NCBI RefSeq assembly: GCF_003289645.1
Contig: NZ_QLYX01000003.1
Span: 248,001-312,000 of the forward strand
Source: Actinomadura craniellae
GTDB taxonomy: Bacteria > Actinomycetota > Actinomycetes > Streptosporangiales > Streptosporangiaceae
DNA: 64,000 nucleotides
Reading direction: 5' to 3'
A model generated the notes under the pieces. That model saw only the letters and a program-made list of their open reading frames with translations, did not search any database and had not been told where the DNA came from. This document shows positions 23,579 through 31,924 of this stretch, one piece after another (position 1 is the stretch's first letter; the number at the start of each line of letters is the position of its first letter). A program made the position numbers and the translations under genes.

Positions 23579-23982
23579 GCGGGCCGGCTCTCCCGCGGCG
23601 GGCTGGTCAACTCCTTGCCCAGCCGCTGGACCAGTTCCTGGAGCCGGAACGAGACGGCCTCCATGTCCACCTGGGGCGAGGCGGAGACCGCCAGGTACGC
23701 GCCCGCGCCGGCGGCCACCAGGAAGACGTACCCGTCGTCGAACTCGCTGATGGTCTGCCGCCAGGTGGTGCCCGGGTCGCCGCAGAACTCGGCGGTGCCC
23801 CGGGCGAGCGACTGCAACCCGGCCATCGCGGCGGCCTGCCGCTCGGCCTCGTCCCGGTCGATCCGCTCGGAGTGGGCCATCAGCAGCCCGTCGGCCGAGA
23901 GCAGGATCCCGTGCCGGGTCTCCGGCATCCGCAGGGCGTCGTCCAGCATCCAGCCGAGCCTGTTGTTGGTCACGTCGATCAT
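23575..23982 (-). CDS. cvnB: Conservon roadblock/LC7 protein (CvnB)
   Basis: 135 residues with the roadblock fold: GWMLDDALRMPETRHGILLS, then AAAMAGLQSLARGTAEF and YVFLVAAGAGAYLAVSAS. Roadblock proteins act as activators or scaffolds for MglA-type GTPases. Overlaps cvnA by ATGA. Confidence 0.93.
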   Translation of the reverse strand: MIDVTNNRLGWMLDDALRMPETRHGILLSADGLLMAHSERIDRDEAERQAAAMAGLQSLARGTAEFCGDPGTTWRQTISEFDDGYVFLVAAGAGAYLAVSASPQVDMEAVSFRLQELVQRLGKELTSPPRESRPA

Positions 23983-25223
23983 GCCCGGGGTTCCTTCCCT
24001 TCACTGTCGAGCGGGGCGGCGCGCCCGGAGCGGGTGCCGCGCTGCCAGGCGCCCATCCCGGCGGCGATCTCCCGGGCCGGGCGGGCCGGCCGGTCCGCGG
24101 GCTCCGGGGACGGTGCGACGGCGGCGGCGACCTCCATCCGGCGGCGCTTGGGCAGGCCGCTGGAGGTCTGGCCCGCCCGGTCTTCCCTGGCGGCGGGCTG
24201 CTCGGGTGCGGCGCCCGGCGCGCCGGTCTCGGCGGGGATCCGGGTGAGCAGGTCCATGGGCAGGAACACCACGGCGCGCACCCCGCCGTAGGGGGACTGG
24301 GTGTCCACGGAGACGGTGAACCCGTACCGGGCGGCCAGCACCCCGGCCACCGCGAAGCCGACCTGGGGCGGGTCGCCGAGCCGGTGGATGTCCAGGGCCT
24401 GCTGCCCGGACAGCCGCCGGGCGGCCTGGTGCAGTTCCTCGGCGCCCATGGCGACGCCCGCGTCGTCGATCATCATGGCGACGCCGTTGTGCGTCGCCTG
24501 GAAGTTGACCTCGACCGAGGTGTTGGGCTGCGAGTGGCGCGCGGCGTTGTCCAGCAGCTCGGCCAGGGTCAGCACGACGGGCTCCACCGCGCGGCTGACC
24601 ACCGCCATGTTCATCTGCGCGTAGAGCCGGACGCGCAGGTAGTCGCGGATCCGGGAGGTGGCCCCGCGCACCACGTCGGTGAGGGCGGAGGCCGACCGCT
24701 GCTGTCCCGGCCAGGACCCGCACAGCACGGCGGTGGCCTGCACCCGCCGGCCGAGCTGGGCGTTCATGTGGTCGATCCGCAGCAGGTCCGCCAGCACGGC
24801 GGGGTCGTCGTGGCGTTCCTGCATGTCGGAGATGGCGACCTGCTGCTCGTTCGCCAGGCTCTGCACCACGCGCATCATGGCCCGCAGGGTGGTCTTGGCG
24901 GACTGGTCGGCCCGCTCGCCGGCCCGCCCGGCGGACTCGGTGAACATGTCCATGACCGACTGCAGCCCGCGGGCGTACTCCGTCCCGGCGAGTTCCCGCT
25001 CGTACAGCGGGCCGGACACGGTCACGGCCGGGTTGCGCAGGGAGTCCGCCAGCTCCGGCAGCCGGGTCGAGACCAGGTGCCGCAGTTCCCCGTCCCGGGC
25101 GCGCAGTTCGGTGGTGAGCGAGGCGTTCTGCCGGGTCAGGGCGGTGCGGATGCGTCGTTCGCGTAGCAACAGGACCCCGGCGGCGGCGTACGCGAACACC
25201 GCCGCCCACAGGAATGGCGCCAT
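23979..25223 (-). CDS. cvnA: Conservon sensor ATPase/histidine kinase-like (CvnA)
   Basis: 414 residues. One N-terminal transmembrane helix (FLWAAVFAYAAAGVLLL), a coiled-coil segment, and a HATPase_c domain with LAELLDNAARHSQP and MMIDDAGVAMGAEEL. There is no clear phospho-accepting His, as in other CvnA proteins. The C-terminal 80 residues are disordered and basic/proline-rich. Heads the conservon operon cvnABCDE. Confidence 0.92.
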   Translation of the reverse strand: MAPFLWAAVFAYAAAGVLLLRERRIRTALTRQNASLTTELRARDGELRHLVSTRLPELADSLRNPAVTVSGPLYERELAGTEYARGLQSVMDMFTESAGRAGERADQSAKTTLRAMMRVVQSLANEQQVAISDMQERHDDPAVLADLLRIDHMNAQLGRRVQATAVLCGSWPGQQRSASALTDVVRGATSRIRDYLRVRLYAQMNMAVVSRAVEPVVLTLAELLDNAARHSQPNTSVEVNFQATHNGVAMMIDDAGVAMGAEELHQAARRLSGQQALDIHRLGDPPQVGFAVAGVLAARYGFTVSVDTQSPYGGVRAVVFLPMDLLTRIPAETGAPGAAPEQPAAREDRAGQTSSGLPKRRRMEVAAAVAPSPEPADRPARPAREIAAGMGAWQRGTRSGRAAPLDSEGKEPRA

Positions 25224-25321
25224 CGGAATTCCAGTCTCCAGCGGATGTGGGTCGGCCGGACCGCGGTCGGGGTGACCTGACCTCCGGGTATCGCGACATT
25301 ACGACTACGCAGCGCAGTGCA

Positions 25322-25339
25322 CTTGCGCCCACGCGCAAG
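25322..25339. promoter_or_regulatory. Inverted repeat between cvnA and the AraC gene
   Basis: CTTGCGC-CCAC-GCGCAAG is a perfect 7-base inverted repeat, 99 bases upstream of cvnA and 132 bases upstream of the divergent AraC gene. It is a candidate operator for either gene. Confidence 0.5.
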
Positions 25340-25470
25340 GAAGTTGTGCCGGCGCGCATGTCGATCTCGGGCTTCCGGGACGATCCGGACTACCCTGCGA
25401 GGGCGCCGAACCCCGCTTGCCCGGCAGGCGGTGGAACGCGCTCATCGTCGGCCTCGGGGTGACCGGAAGG

Positions 25471-26424
25471 ATGTTTCAGTTGACCACGGGGACCTACACG
25501 GTGAAGTCGACCACGACCGACGACCTGGAGCCCGGCGCGCGCACCGCCTTCTGGAGCGAGCTCGTCGCGGCGTGCCAGCCCCGGCTCGACTGCCGGTACC
25601 CGGGCGCCGCCTTCGACGGCACGACGATCTGCCAGCGCACCGGCTCCTACAGGCTCGTCGAGTACTGGTCCGGCGAGGTCGGCTACGTCCAGACCGCCGC
25701 CCGGGCCCGCCGCGACGCCGACGAGGACTACCGGTTCGTGCTCCCGCTCGCCGGCGAGCGGCGGATGCGGCAGGACGGCCGGCAGCGCCGGTTCGCCCCC
25801 GGCACGGCGATCCTGATGACGCTGACCGCGCCGTTCGAGCTGGTGGAGGGCCCCGCGGCGCACGGCCTGATGCTGACGATCCCGGCGCGCGAGCTGGACC
25901 GCCCGTCGCCGCTGGCCGCCGGGCTGGACCTGACCACGGGCCTGGGCCGGGTGGCCCGCGACATGCTGACCGGCCTGGCCGGGGAACGCGACCACCTCAC
26001 CGCCGCCGGGTTCGACGCGGTGTGCGACCGGATCGTGGAGCTGCTGCGCATGCTCCTCGCGGGCGACGACCGCCCCGACGGGCCGGGGCACCTGGCCGAG
26101 GTCGAGGCGATGGTCCGGCGGTACGCGCGGGCACACGCCGCCGACCCGGACCTCACCGGCGCCGCGATGGCGCAGGCGCTGGGCTGGTCGCTGCGGCAGG
26201 TGCAACTGGCCCTCCAGCGGGCCGGCACCACGCCCCGCGAGCTGATCCGGGAGGAGCGGCTGCGGCTGGCGCGGGAACGGCTGCTCAGCCCCGCGCACCG
26301 GCACCTGCCCATCACGGACGTGGCCCACGCCGCGGGCTTCTCCTCCGCCAGCGCCCTCAGCGCGGCCTTCCGGCAGCGCTACGGGATGAGCCCGCGCGAC
26401 CTGCGCGCCACGCCGGGCCGCTGA
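25471..26424 (+). CDS. AraC-family transcriptional regulator
   Basis: 317 residues. The N-terminal AraC-binding-like domain (about 10-170, with CQRTGSYRLVEYWSGEVGYV and YRFVLPLAGERRM) resembles the oxygenase-regulator AraC type. The C-terminal HTH pair contains GAAMAQALGWSLRQVQLALQ and DVAHAAGFSSASALSAAFRQ, ending RYGMSPRDLR. Start is uncertain: ATG 25471 follows GGAAGG directly; GTG 25459 and ATG 25417 are in frame. Divergent from the conservon; target unknown. Confidence 0.87.
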   Translation: MFQLTTGTYTVKSTTTDDLEPGARTAFWSELVAACQPRLDCRYPGAAFDGTTICQRTGSYRLVEYWSGEVGYVQTAARARRDADEDYRFVLPLAGERRMRQDGRQRRFAPGTAILMTLTAPFELVEGPAAHGLMLTIPARELDRPSPLAAGLDLTTGLGRVARDMLTGLAGERDHLTAAGFDAVCDRIVELLRMLLAGDDRPDGPGHLAEVEAMVRRYARAHAADPDLTGAAMAQALGWSLRQVQLALQRAGTTPRELIREERLRLARERLLSPAHRHLPITDVAHAAGFSSASALSAAFRQRYGMSPRDLRATPGR

Positions 26425-26431
26425 ACCGGGG

Positions 26432-26815
26432 TCAGCCCGCCTCGCCGTCGAGGTACACCCAGGCCCGGTCGTGCTTCACGAACCGGCTGACCTCGTGCAG
26501 CCGGCCCGGCCGCCCGCCCCGGGTGTAGTGGGCACGGAACTCCACCGTCCCCTCGAGGTGGGCGGGGCCGCCGCGCGAGGTGGCCAGGACCTCCAGGCGC
26601 GACCAGCGCAGGGCCGGATCGAAGTCGACCACCGGCGGCCGGGTGCTGGGATGCCAGCTGCGCCGCAGGTAACCGGCGTTCTGCACGGCGAAGGCGCTGA
26701 ACCGGGACCGCATCAGCCGTTCGGCGGTCTCGGCCCGCGCCGCGCCGCGGTGGATCGGCCCGCAGCAGTCGCGGTACGGCGCGGGCAGCCCGCACGGGCA
26801 GGGGAGTTCGGCCAT
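26432..26815 (-). CDS. YchJ/UPF0225-type SEC-C motif protein
   Basis: 127 residues. LPCPCGLPAPYRDCCGPIH is the SEC-C zinc motif, followed by TAERLMRSRFSAFAV and a nuclear-transport-factor-like cystatin fold region ending SRFVKHDRAWVYLDG. The family is widespread, function unknown. Convergent with the AraC gene, seven bases away. Confidence 0.88.
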   Translation of the reverse strand: MAELPCPCGLPAPYRDCCGPIHRGAARAETAERLMRSRFSAFAVQNAGYLRRSWHPSTRPPVVDFDPALRWSRLEVLATSRGGPAHLEGTVEFRAHYTRGGRPGRLHEVSRFVKHDRAWVYLDGEAG

Positions 26816-26858
26816 GCCTCCATTGTGCGGGCAACGTGCGGGCATCGTGCGGGCCGGA

Positions 26859-28220
26859 TCACCCCGCCCGTTCCGGGTCCGCCGTGCGGGCGTGCAGCTC
26901 GGCCAGGTGATCGGCGGTGAGGCGGTAGCGCAGGGTGAGCGCGATGGCGACGGCGATCAGCGCCGCGGGCAGCAGCGAGCCGCCGTACAGGATGGTGTCG
27001 ACCACCCGGTCGGACTGGGTGACGGTCTCGTCGGCCTCCGACTCGATGAAGCCCACCAGGCTCAGCGTCCAGCCCAGGAGCAGCGCGCCGAGGGCGAGCA
27101 CCACGGTCTCGATCGCCGTCCACAGGCCGGTGAAGACGCCGGTGCGGTGCTTGCCGGAGCGCAGCGCGTCCGCGACGAGCGTGTCGGCGAGCATGGAGAA
27201 CTGCAGCAGCTGGACCCCCGCGTAGCCGATCCCGATGACCACCACGCAGGCGTGCGCGTACCCCGCGCCGAACGCCGGGGTGAGGACCATCGCGCCGCCG
27301 CCGGCCAGGAACAGGACCGAGGCCAGGATCATCGCGCCGCGCTTCTCCAGCCGCCGGGCCAGGCGCGTCCACAGCGGCATGGTGATGATGATCGGACCGA
27401 CCAGGGCGAGGAACATCGTGGTGGTGGCGCGGGTGTCCCCCAGCACGTAGGTGGCGAAGTACGGGGCGCCGGCCAGCATGATCCCGACGGCGAGCATCTG
27501 GACGGAGGTGAAGGCGACCAGCTGGACGAAGTCGCGGTTCTCCCTGGCCGCCCACAGCTGCCGGCTCAGCGGTACGTGCTGCTCGGTCTGCCCCCGCGCG
27601 ATCCGCGGCGCCCCCGCCGTCCCCAGGTACGTGGCGACCATGGCCACCAGCAGGATGACGCCGACGACCACCCCCATCAGCCGGTAGCCGCCGATGCTCG
27701 CCTCGCCGCCCTCGATGTTGACGAGCGCCGGGGCCACCGCGCCCGACAGCAGGATCGCGATGCCCACGAAGGCCATCCGCCAGCTCAGCAGGCGTGACTG
27801 CTCGTGGTAGTCGTCGGTCATCTCCGCCGGCATCGCCTTGTAGGGGACCTCGAACAGGGCGTACGCGGTCGCGGCGAGGAAGAACATCGCGCCGACGAAC
27901 AGCGCGGCGGCCATGCCCCGCAGCGGCGGCCCGGCGAAGACCAGCACGAACGCCACCGGCAGCGTCGCCGCACCGCCCAGCAGCCAGGGCCGGCGCGTGC
28001 CCGACCGGTCCGACCACCGCCCCACGTACGGGTTGATCACCAGGTCCCATGCCTTGGGCAGGAAGACCACCAGCCCCGCCACCCCCGCGGGCACGGCGAG
28101 CACGTTGGTCAGGTAGTAGAGCAGCAGCAGCCCGGGGACGGTCGAGAAGGTACCGGAGCAGAACGACCCGATCCCGTAGCCGATCTGGACGGAGCGGGGT
28201 GGGGGCACCGAAACAGCCAT
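26859..28220 (-). CDS. MFS_2 (GPH-type) sugar/cation symporter
   Basis: 453 residues with twelve hydrophobic segments. The first loop KAWDLVINPYVGRWSDRSG and TRRPW are typical of the glycoside-pentoside-hexuronide:cation symporter family (MelB/XylP-like). A sugar substrate is likely but no sugar-metabolism gene is adjacent. In the 90-base gap upstream, GTTCC-N10-GGAAC lies near 28237, a possible operator. Confidence 0.88.
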   Translation of the reverse strand: MAVSVPPPRSVQIGYGIGSFCSGTFSTVPGLLLLYYLTNVLAVPAGVAGLVVFLPKAWDLVINPYVGRWSDRSGTRRPWLLGGAATLPVAFVLVFAGPPLRGMAAALFVGAMFFLAATAYALFEVPYKAMPAEMTDDYHEQSRLLSWRMAFVGIAILLSGAVAPALVNIEGGEASIGGYRLMGVVVGVILLVAMVATYLGTAGAPRIARGQTEQHVPLSRQLWAARENRDFVQLVAFTSVQMLAVGIMLAGAPYFATYVLGDTRATTTMFLALVGPIIITMPLWTRLARRLEKRGAMILASVLFLAGGGAMVLTPAFGAGYAHACVVVIGIGYAGVQLLQFSMLADTLVADALRSGKHRTGVFTGLWTAIETVVLALGALLLGWTLSLVGFIESEADETVTQSDRVVDTILYGGSLLPAALIAVAIALTLRYRLTADHLAELHARTADPERAG

Positions 28221-28310
28221 GCGCCATTAGAACCTGTTCCACCGGAATGCGGAACCCATGATCGTTCCTTTGGCTCGGGGTTTGTCGGGGTTGATGGATA
28301 ACCTGCCGCA

Positions 28311-28760
28311 ATGGCCCTGGAAGTGAGTGGAGAGCGGCGGAGCGGTGATGGTACGGCCGACCTCGTGGCGTACCTGGAGCAGGACGACCCGGACGGCTAC
28401 CCCGTCCACCGGGTCGTCGTGGCGGTCTGCGCCGCCTGCTCCGGTACGACCTTCGGCCTGCTCGCCGACGACGCCGAGAGCGTCGTGCGCCGGACGTGCG
28501 CCGGCTGCGGCGAGTCCGCGCTCATGCTCGACAGCGAGGACTACTGGGACGACGCCGACCCCGAGGTGATCGAGTGCGAATGCGGCGGGGAGGAGTTCGA
28601 GGTCGCGGTCGGCTTCACGATGCGGACCGGCGCCGACGAGACGGACGAGGTGCGCTGGGTGAGCGTGGGCGTCCGCTGCGTCCGTGACGGGAGGCTGGGC
28701 TACTGCGCCGACTGGAAAATCGACTACTCGCCGAGCTCCGACCTGCTGGACCGCGTGTAG
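28311..28760 (+). CDS. Hypothetical zinc-ribbon-like protein
   Basis: 149 residues, acidic, with Cys pairs CAAC (about 40-43), CAGC, and CEC, suggesting a zinc ribbon. I do not recognise the family. TAACCT ends six bases before the ATG, so the message may be leaderless. It is followed by 70 bases that look like the remnant end of another gene. Confidence 0.65.
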   Translation: MALEVSGERRSGDGTADLVAYLEQDDPDGYPVHRVVVAVCAACSGTTFGLLADDAESVVRRTCAGCGESALMLDSEDYWDDADPEVIECECGGEEFEVAVGFTMRTGADETDEVRWVSVGVRCVRDGRLGYCADWKIDYSPSSDLLDRV

Positions 28761-28826
28761 CCGCGCCCTGACTGGCCCGCCGCCGACTTCGCGGCCTACC
28801 TGGCGGCGCGGATCGACGTCGGCTGA
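28761..28826 (+). pseudogene. Possible gene-end remnant
   Basis: The stretch reads RPDWPAADFAAYLAARIDVG then TGA in a coding-like composition, but has no start and no room for a gene. It may be the C-terminus of a deleted gene. Weak evidence only. Confidence 0.25.
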
Positions 28827-28832
28827 CCCGGT

Positions 28833-29354
28833 TCAGTCCAGGTAGAGCGCGGCGAGGCGGGGCAGGCGGGCGCGCACCTGGGCGGGGTCGTCGAAGTCCC
28901 AGTCGTCCAGGGCTGGGTGGCGGATCGCGAACGAGCCGGGCGGGAGTTCCTCGCCGGTCGCCTTGAGGTGGGCGTTCCAGACGGTGCTGACGATGTCCGG
29001 CGCCTCCAGATCCTCGTCCCGCTCCGCCGCGGCCCGTACCGCGGGCAGGCCGGCCAGGGAGTCCGGTTCGGCGACGGCGCGCTCGAACGCCTCGCGTCCC
29101 TGCGCGACCAGCCACCCGCGGAAGTAGACGAACCCGTCGTCGGAGGCCCCGCCGTTGATCAGGTAGGCGGCGGCCCACAGGTCGATCCGGTAGGCGTCGG
29201 TCAGCAGGTCCCACAGCGGCTGCGCCGCGGCGACGATCCGCTCCCGGGGCAGCGCTGCGAGGATCGCCACCATCTCCTCGGCGACCGCCTCCGCGTCACC
29301 GGGCGCCCGCCGCCGGGCCTCCTCGATCACTTCCCACAGTTCACGCCGCTCCAT
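28833..29354 (-). CDS. DUF4240 protein
   Basis: 173 residues. The pattern ELWEVIEEARR, LWAAAYLINGGASDDGFVYF RGWL (two parts) and EAFERAVAEPDSLA fits DUF4240, a family of small soluble proteins in actinomycetes with no known role, often beside stress or toxin genes. No partners are coupled. Confidence 0.85.
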   Translation of the reverse strand: MERRELWEVIEEARRRAPGDAEAVAEEMVAILAALPRERIVAAAQPLWDLLTDAYRIDLWAAAYLINGGASDDGFVYFRGWLVAQGREAFERAVAEPDSLAGLPAVRAAAERDEDLEAPDIVSTVWNAHLKATGEELPPGSFAIRHPALDDWDFDDPAQVRARLPRLAALYLD

Positions 29355-29479
29355 GGCACGCAGCGTGCCACCCGCCCCCGCCCGTTTCCAACCATGAACC
29401 GGACGCCTACCGGGAGTTGCGCGTCACCTGCGAGGAGACCCGCGGCTGGGTTCGGCTGCCCCCGAAGCCGCGCTGACGG

Positions 29480-29935
29480 TCAGGCGGTGCGGGTGCGGAG
29501 GGCCTGCAGCGCGCGGTCTGCGTGCACGTTCATGCGGACCTCGCTCTTGATGACGTCCAGCACCCGGCGATCGGTGTCGATGACGAACGTCTGGCGCCGG
29601 GTCGGCATCATCGCCAGGCCGCGCTTCACGCCGAACTGGGCGCGCACCTTCCCCTCCGGGTCGGACAGCAGCGGGTAGCCGAGGGAGTGCTTGTCGGCGA
29701 ACTCCTTCTGCTTGTCCACCGAGTCGGCGCTGATGCCGACCGGGTGCGCGCCCAGTTCCGCCAGTTCCGCCACCAGATCCCGGAAATGGCACGCTTCGGC
29801 GGTGCACCCCGGGGTCATCGCGGCCGGGTAGAAGAACAGCACCACCGGCCCCTTCTCCAGCAGGCCGCTCAGCGTCCGGGGCTCGCCCGTCTCGTCCGGC
29901 AGCTCGAAGTCGTCCACCACGTCACCGACGTTCAT
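29480..29935 (-). CDS. Peroxiredoxin, BCP/PrxQ type
   Basis: 151 residues. PGCTAEACHFRDL holds peroxidatic Cys44 and resolving Cys49, spaced five apart as in PrxQ/BCP enzymes that reduce hydrogen and alkyl peroxides using thioredoxin. Thr41 completes the active site. The gap 29355-29479 upstream of its 3' end contains a short coding-like remnant on the other strand (ETRGWVRLPPKPR then stop). Confidence 0.92.
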   Translation of the reverse strand: MNVGDVVDDFELPDETGEPRTLSGLLEKGPVVLFFYPAAMTPGCTAEACHFRDLVAELAELGAHPVGISADSVDKQKEFADKHSLGYPLLSDPEGKVRAQFGVKRGLAMMPTRRQTFVIDTDRRVLDVIKSEVRMNVHADRALQALRTRTA

Positions 29936-30070
29936 GGTCCGACGCTACCCCCGACACCCCCGCAGGGAAATGGCCCCCCTGTGAGTTGTACGCCGCAGTT
30001 TGCACCTTCCGTCGGTGACGGAGTGATGCTGCTTCTTCACCGATTCGGCGTGTGGACACCTTGCCGGCAA

Positions 30071-30087
30071 TATAACGTCCGTGTTAT
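30071..30087 (+). promoter_or_regulatory. TATAAC promoter box within an ATAAC-N6-GTTAT operator
   Basis: TATAAC at 30071-30076 is a near-perfect -10 box nine bases before the ATG at 30086. ATAAC (30072-30076) and GTTAT (30083-30087) are inverted repeats, so the operator covers both the -10 box and the start codon. This fits autorepression by the antitoxin and a leaderless or near-leaderless message. Confidence 0.6.
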
Positions 30088-30430
30088 GAATTGGGGAGAG
30101 GTGGAGCTGGAACCCGAGGTGGACGAGTGGTTCGACACACTCGGTCAGGCAGATCAGGAGACGGTGGTCTTCTACATTGATCTGTTGGCCGAGCGTGGGG
30201 TACTGCTCGGGGAGCCGTACACCCGGCAGTTGCGTGGCAAGCTGAGGGAGCTTCGGTTTCATCTCGACCGGCAGTCGGCGCGGATCACCTACTGGATCGC
30301 GCCGGGGCGGCGGATCGTGTTGCTGACGGTGTTCTGCAAGCAACGGATGCGTGAGGTCGCCGAGGTCGAGCGGGCGTGGCGGGCCATGCGGCGGTGCGTC
30401 GCCGAGGAGCACACCGTCGGTGAGGAGTGA
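30086..30430 (+). CDS. RelE/HigB-type toxin (Gp49-like)
   Basis: 114 residues. EVDEWFDTLGQADQETVVFY, then YTRQLRGKLRELRF and ARITYWIAPGRRIVLLTVFC KQRMR (two parts) match the Gp49/HigB branch of the RelE superfamily, mRNA interferases acting at the ribosome. Followed six bases later by an XRE gene, the inverted toxin-first order of HigBA systems. Confidence 0.88.
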   Translation: MNWGEVELEPEVDEWFDTLGQADQETVVFYIDLLAERGVLLGEPYTRQLRGKLRELRFHLDRQSARITYWIAPGRRIVLLTVFCKQRMREVAEVERAWRAMRRCVAEEHTVGEE

Positions 30431-30435
30431 GCGAC

Positions 30436-30735
30436 ATGGGTGAGCGCAGGGCGTGGACCGACAAGCGAGCCGAGGTGATGGGGCGTCCGGGCGCCGGGAC
30501 GGCGTACGAGGCGGCGCGGATCCGGTTCGAGCTGGGCGAGGCCGTCCGGTCGCGTCGGGAGGAACTGGGGCTGACCCAGGCGCAGTTGGCCGAGCGTGCG
30601 GGGTTGAAGCAGCCGGCGGTGGCCCGGTTCGAGGCCGGTGGCACGATGCCCACGATCCCGATGCTGGAGCGGCTGGCGGAAGCGTTGGAGATGCGGCTGA
30701 GCGTCCGGTTCCAACCCCTGCGCGAAGCGGGCTGA
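30436..30735 (+). CDS. XRE-type antitoxin (HigA-like)
   Basis: 99 residues. HTH with SRREELGLTQAQLAERAGLK and QPAVARFEAGGTMPTIPMLE. It should bind the toxin and repress the operon through the inverted repeat at 30072-30087. ATG 30436 has GAGGAG eight bases upstream; GTG 30427 is an alternative that would overlap the toxin stop. Confidence 0.88.
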   Translation: MGERRAWTDKRAEVMGRPGAGTAYEAARIRFELGEAVRSRREELGLTQAQLAERAGLKQPAVARFEAGGTMPTIPMLERLAEALEMRLSVRFQPLREAG

Positions 30736-30954
30736 CCGGCTGGTCGGCCGCGGGGTGCCGCGATCCGGTCCGGCGTGTTCGTCAGGTGGCGGCGGAGGGC
30801 ACGCCAAGGATCCCCGGCCGGCGCCGGTGGAGCCGCGGAGCAGCGCGGCCCTGCCGATTTGGCGCCCGCCGGTCCGCGTCCGCAGGGAAGCCCGGCATGG
30901 TTCTCGGCGTTGCCGAAGTGAAGGGGGCGGGGCCATGCCAGGACGGAGGACACC

Positions 30955-31824
30955 GTGGACCTTGGTGAGCTGGGGCTGTTCCTGAAGTCGCGCAGGGACC
31001 GGTTGCGCCCGGAGGCCGTCGGGCTGCCGCCCGGCACCAGGCGGCGGGTGCCCGGCCTGCGCCGGGACGAGGTGGCGCTGCTGGCCAGCGTGTCCGCCGA
31101 CTACTACACCGAACTGGAGCAGGGCCGCGGGCAGAGCCCGTCGGAGCCGGTGCTGCACGCGCTGGCCCAGGCCCTGCGCCTGGACGCGGACGAGACCGAC
31201 CACCTGTTCCGCCTGGCGGGGCGCCCCGCGCCGCTCGGCGCCGAGCCGGTCCGGACGCAGGTCGCGCTGCGCCAGCTCATGGAGCGGCTGGCGGACACTC
31301 CCGCCATGGTGATCACCGACCTGCACGAGGTGCTGCTGCAGAACCGGGCCGCGGAGGTCCTGGTCGGCCCGCAGGCGGGGCTGACCGGCGTCCGGGCCGG
31401 CTTCCTCTACCACTGGTTCACCGCCCCGGCGACCCGTGACCTCTACCCGCCCGAGGATCACGACCACCACTCCCATCTGCTCGTCTCCGACCTCCGCGCC
31501 GCCGTCGCCCGGCGCGGCCCCGCCGACCCGGCCGGCGCCGAACTGGTCGGCCACCTGCTGGCCGCCAGCACCGAGTTCGCCGAGCTGTGGCAGGAGCGGC
31601 AGGTGCGGGCGCGGCACGAGGACTACAAGCGGATCGTCAACCCGGCCCTCGGCGTCCTCAAGGTCACCTGCAACGGCATCGTCACCACCGACGCCGCACA
31701 GCGGCTGCTGTGGTTCGTCCCCGACGACCCCGGCGTCGTGCCGAAGCTGCACGCACTCGACCCCGCCGAGGTGTGGCGGGACACGCCGGGCCCGGCGTTC
31801 GGCCTGCTCGGAACCTGGGGTTGA
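30955..31824 (+). CDS. MmyB-type helix-turn-helix regulator
   Basis: 289 residues. N-terminal HTH with RVPGLRRDEVALLASVSADY and YTELEQGRGQSPSEPVLHAL, then the MmyB ligand-binding domain (from about 105, with HEVLLQNRAAEVLVG). MmyB-type regulators often control adjacent oxidoreductases and may bind fatty acids. GTG start has GGAGG six bases upstream. The alcohol dehydrogenase gene follows 100 bases downstream on the same strand. 30736-30954 contains no gene. Confidence 0.9.
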   Translation: MDLGELGLFLKSRRDRLRPEAVGLPPGTRRRVPGLRRDEVALLASVSADYYTELEQGRGQSPSEPVLHALAQALRLDADETDHLFRLAGRPAPLGAEPVRTQVALRQLMERLADTPAMVITDLHEVLLQNRAAEVLVGPQAGLTGVRAGFLYHWFTAPATRDLYPPEDHDHHSHLLVSDLRAAVARRGPADPAGAELVGHLLAASTEFAELWQERQVRARHEDYKRIVNPALGVLKVTCNGIVTTDAAQRLLWFVPDDPGVVPKLHALDPAEVWRDTPGPAFGLLGTWG

Positions 31825-31924
31825 CCACCCCAGGCTGCGCGGCCCGCGCACGGCCCGGCCCGGGACACCCTGGAGAAGCGGGGGAGTTCACCCCCGAGGT
31901 TCCCGAGCCGAGGAGAAGACCGTG

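Noticed and set aside
30289-31851. 520-codon open frame antisense to the HigA and MmyB genes
   Set aside because: Low-complexity translation typical of an antisense shadow in high-GC DNA.
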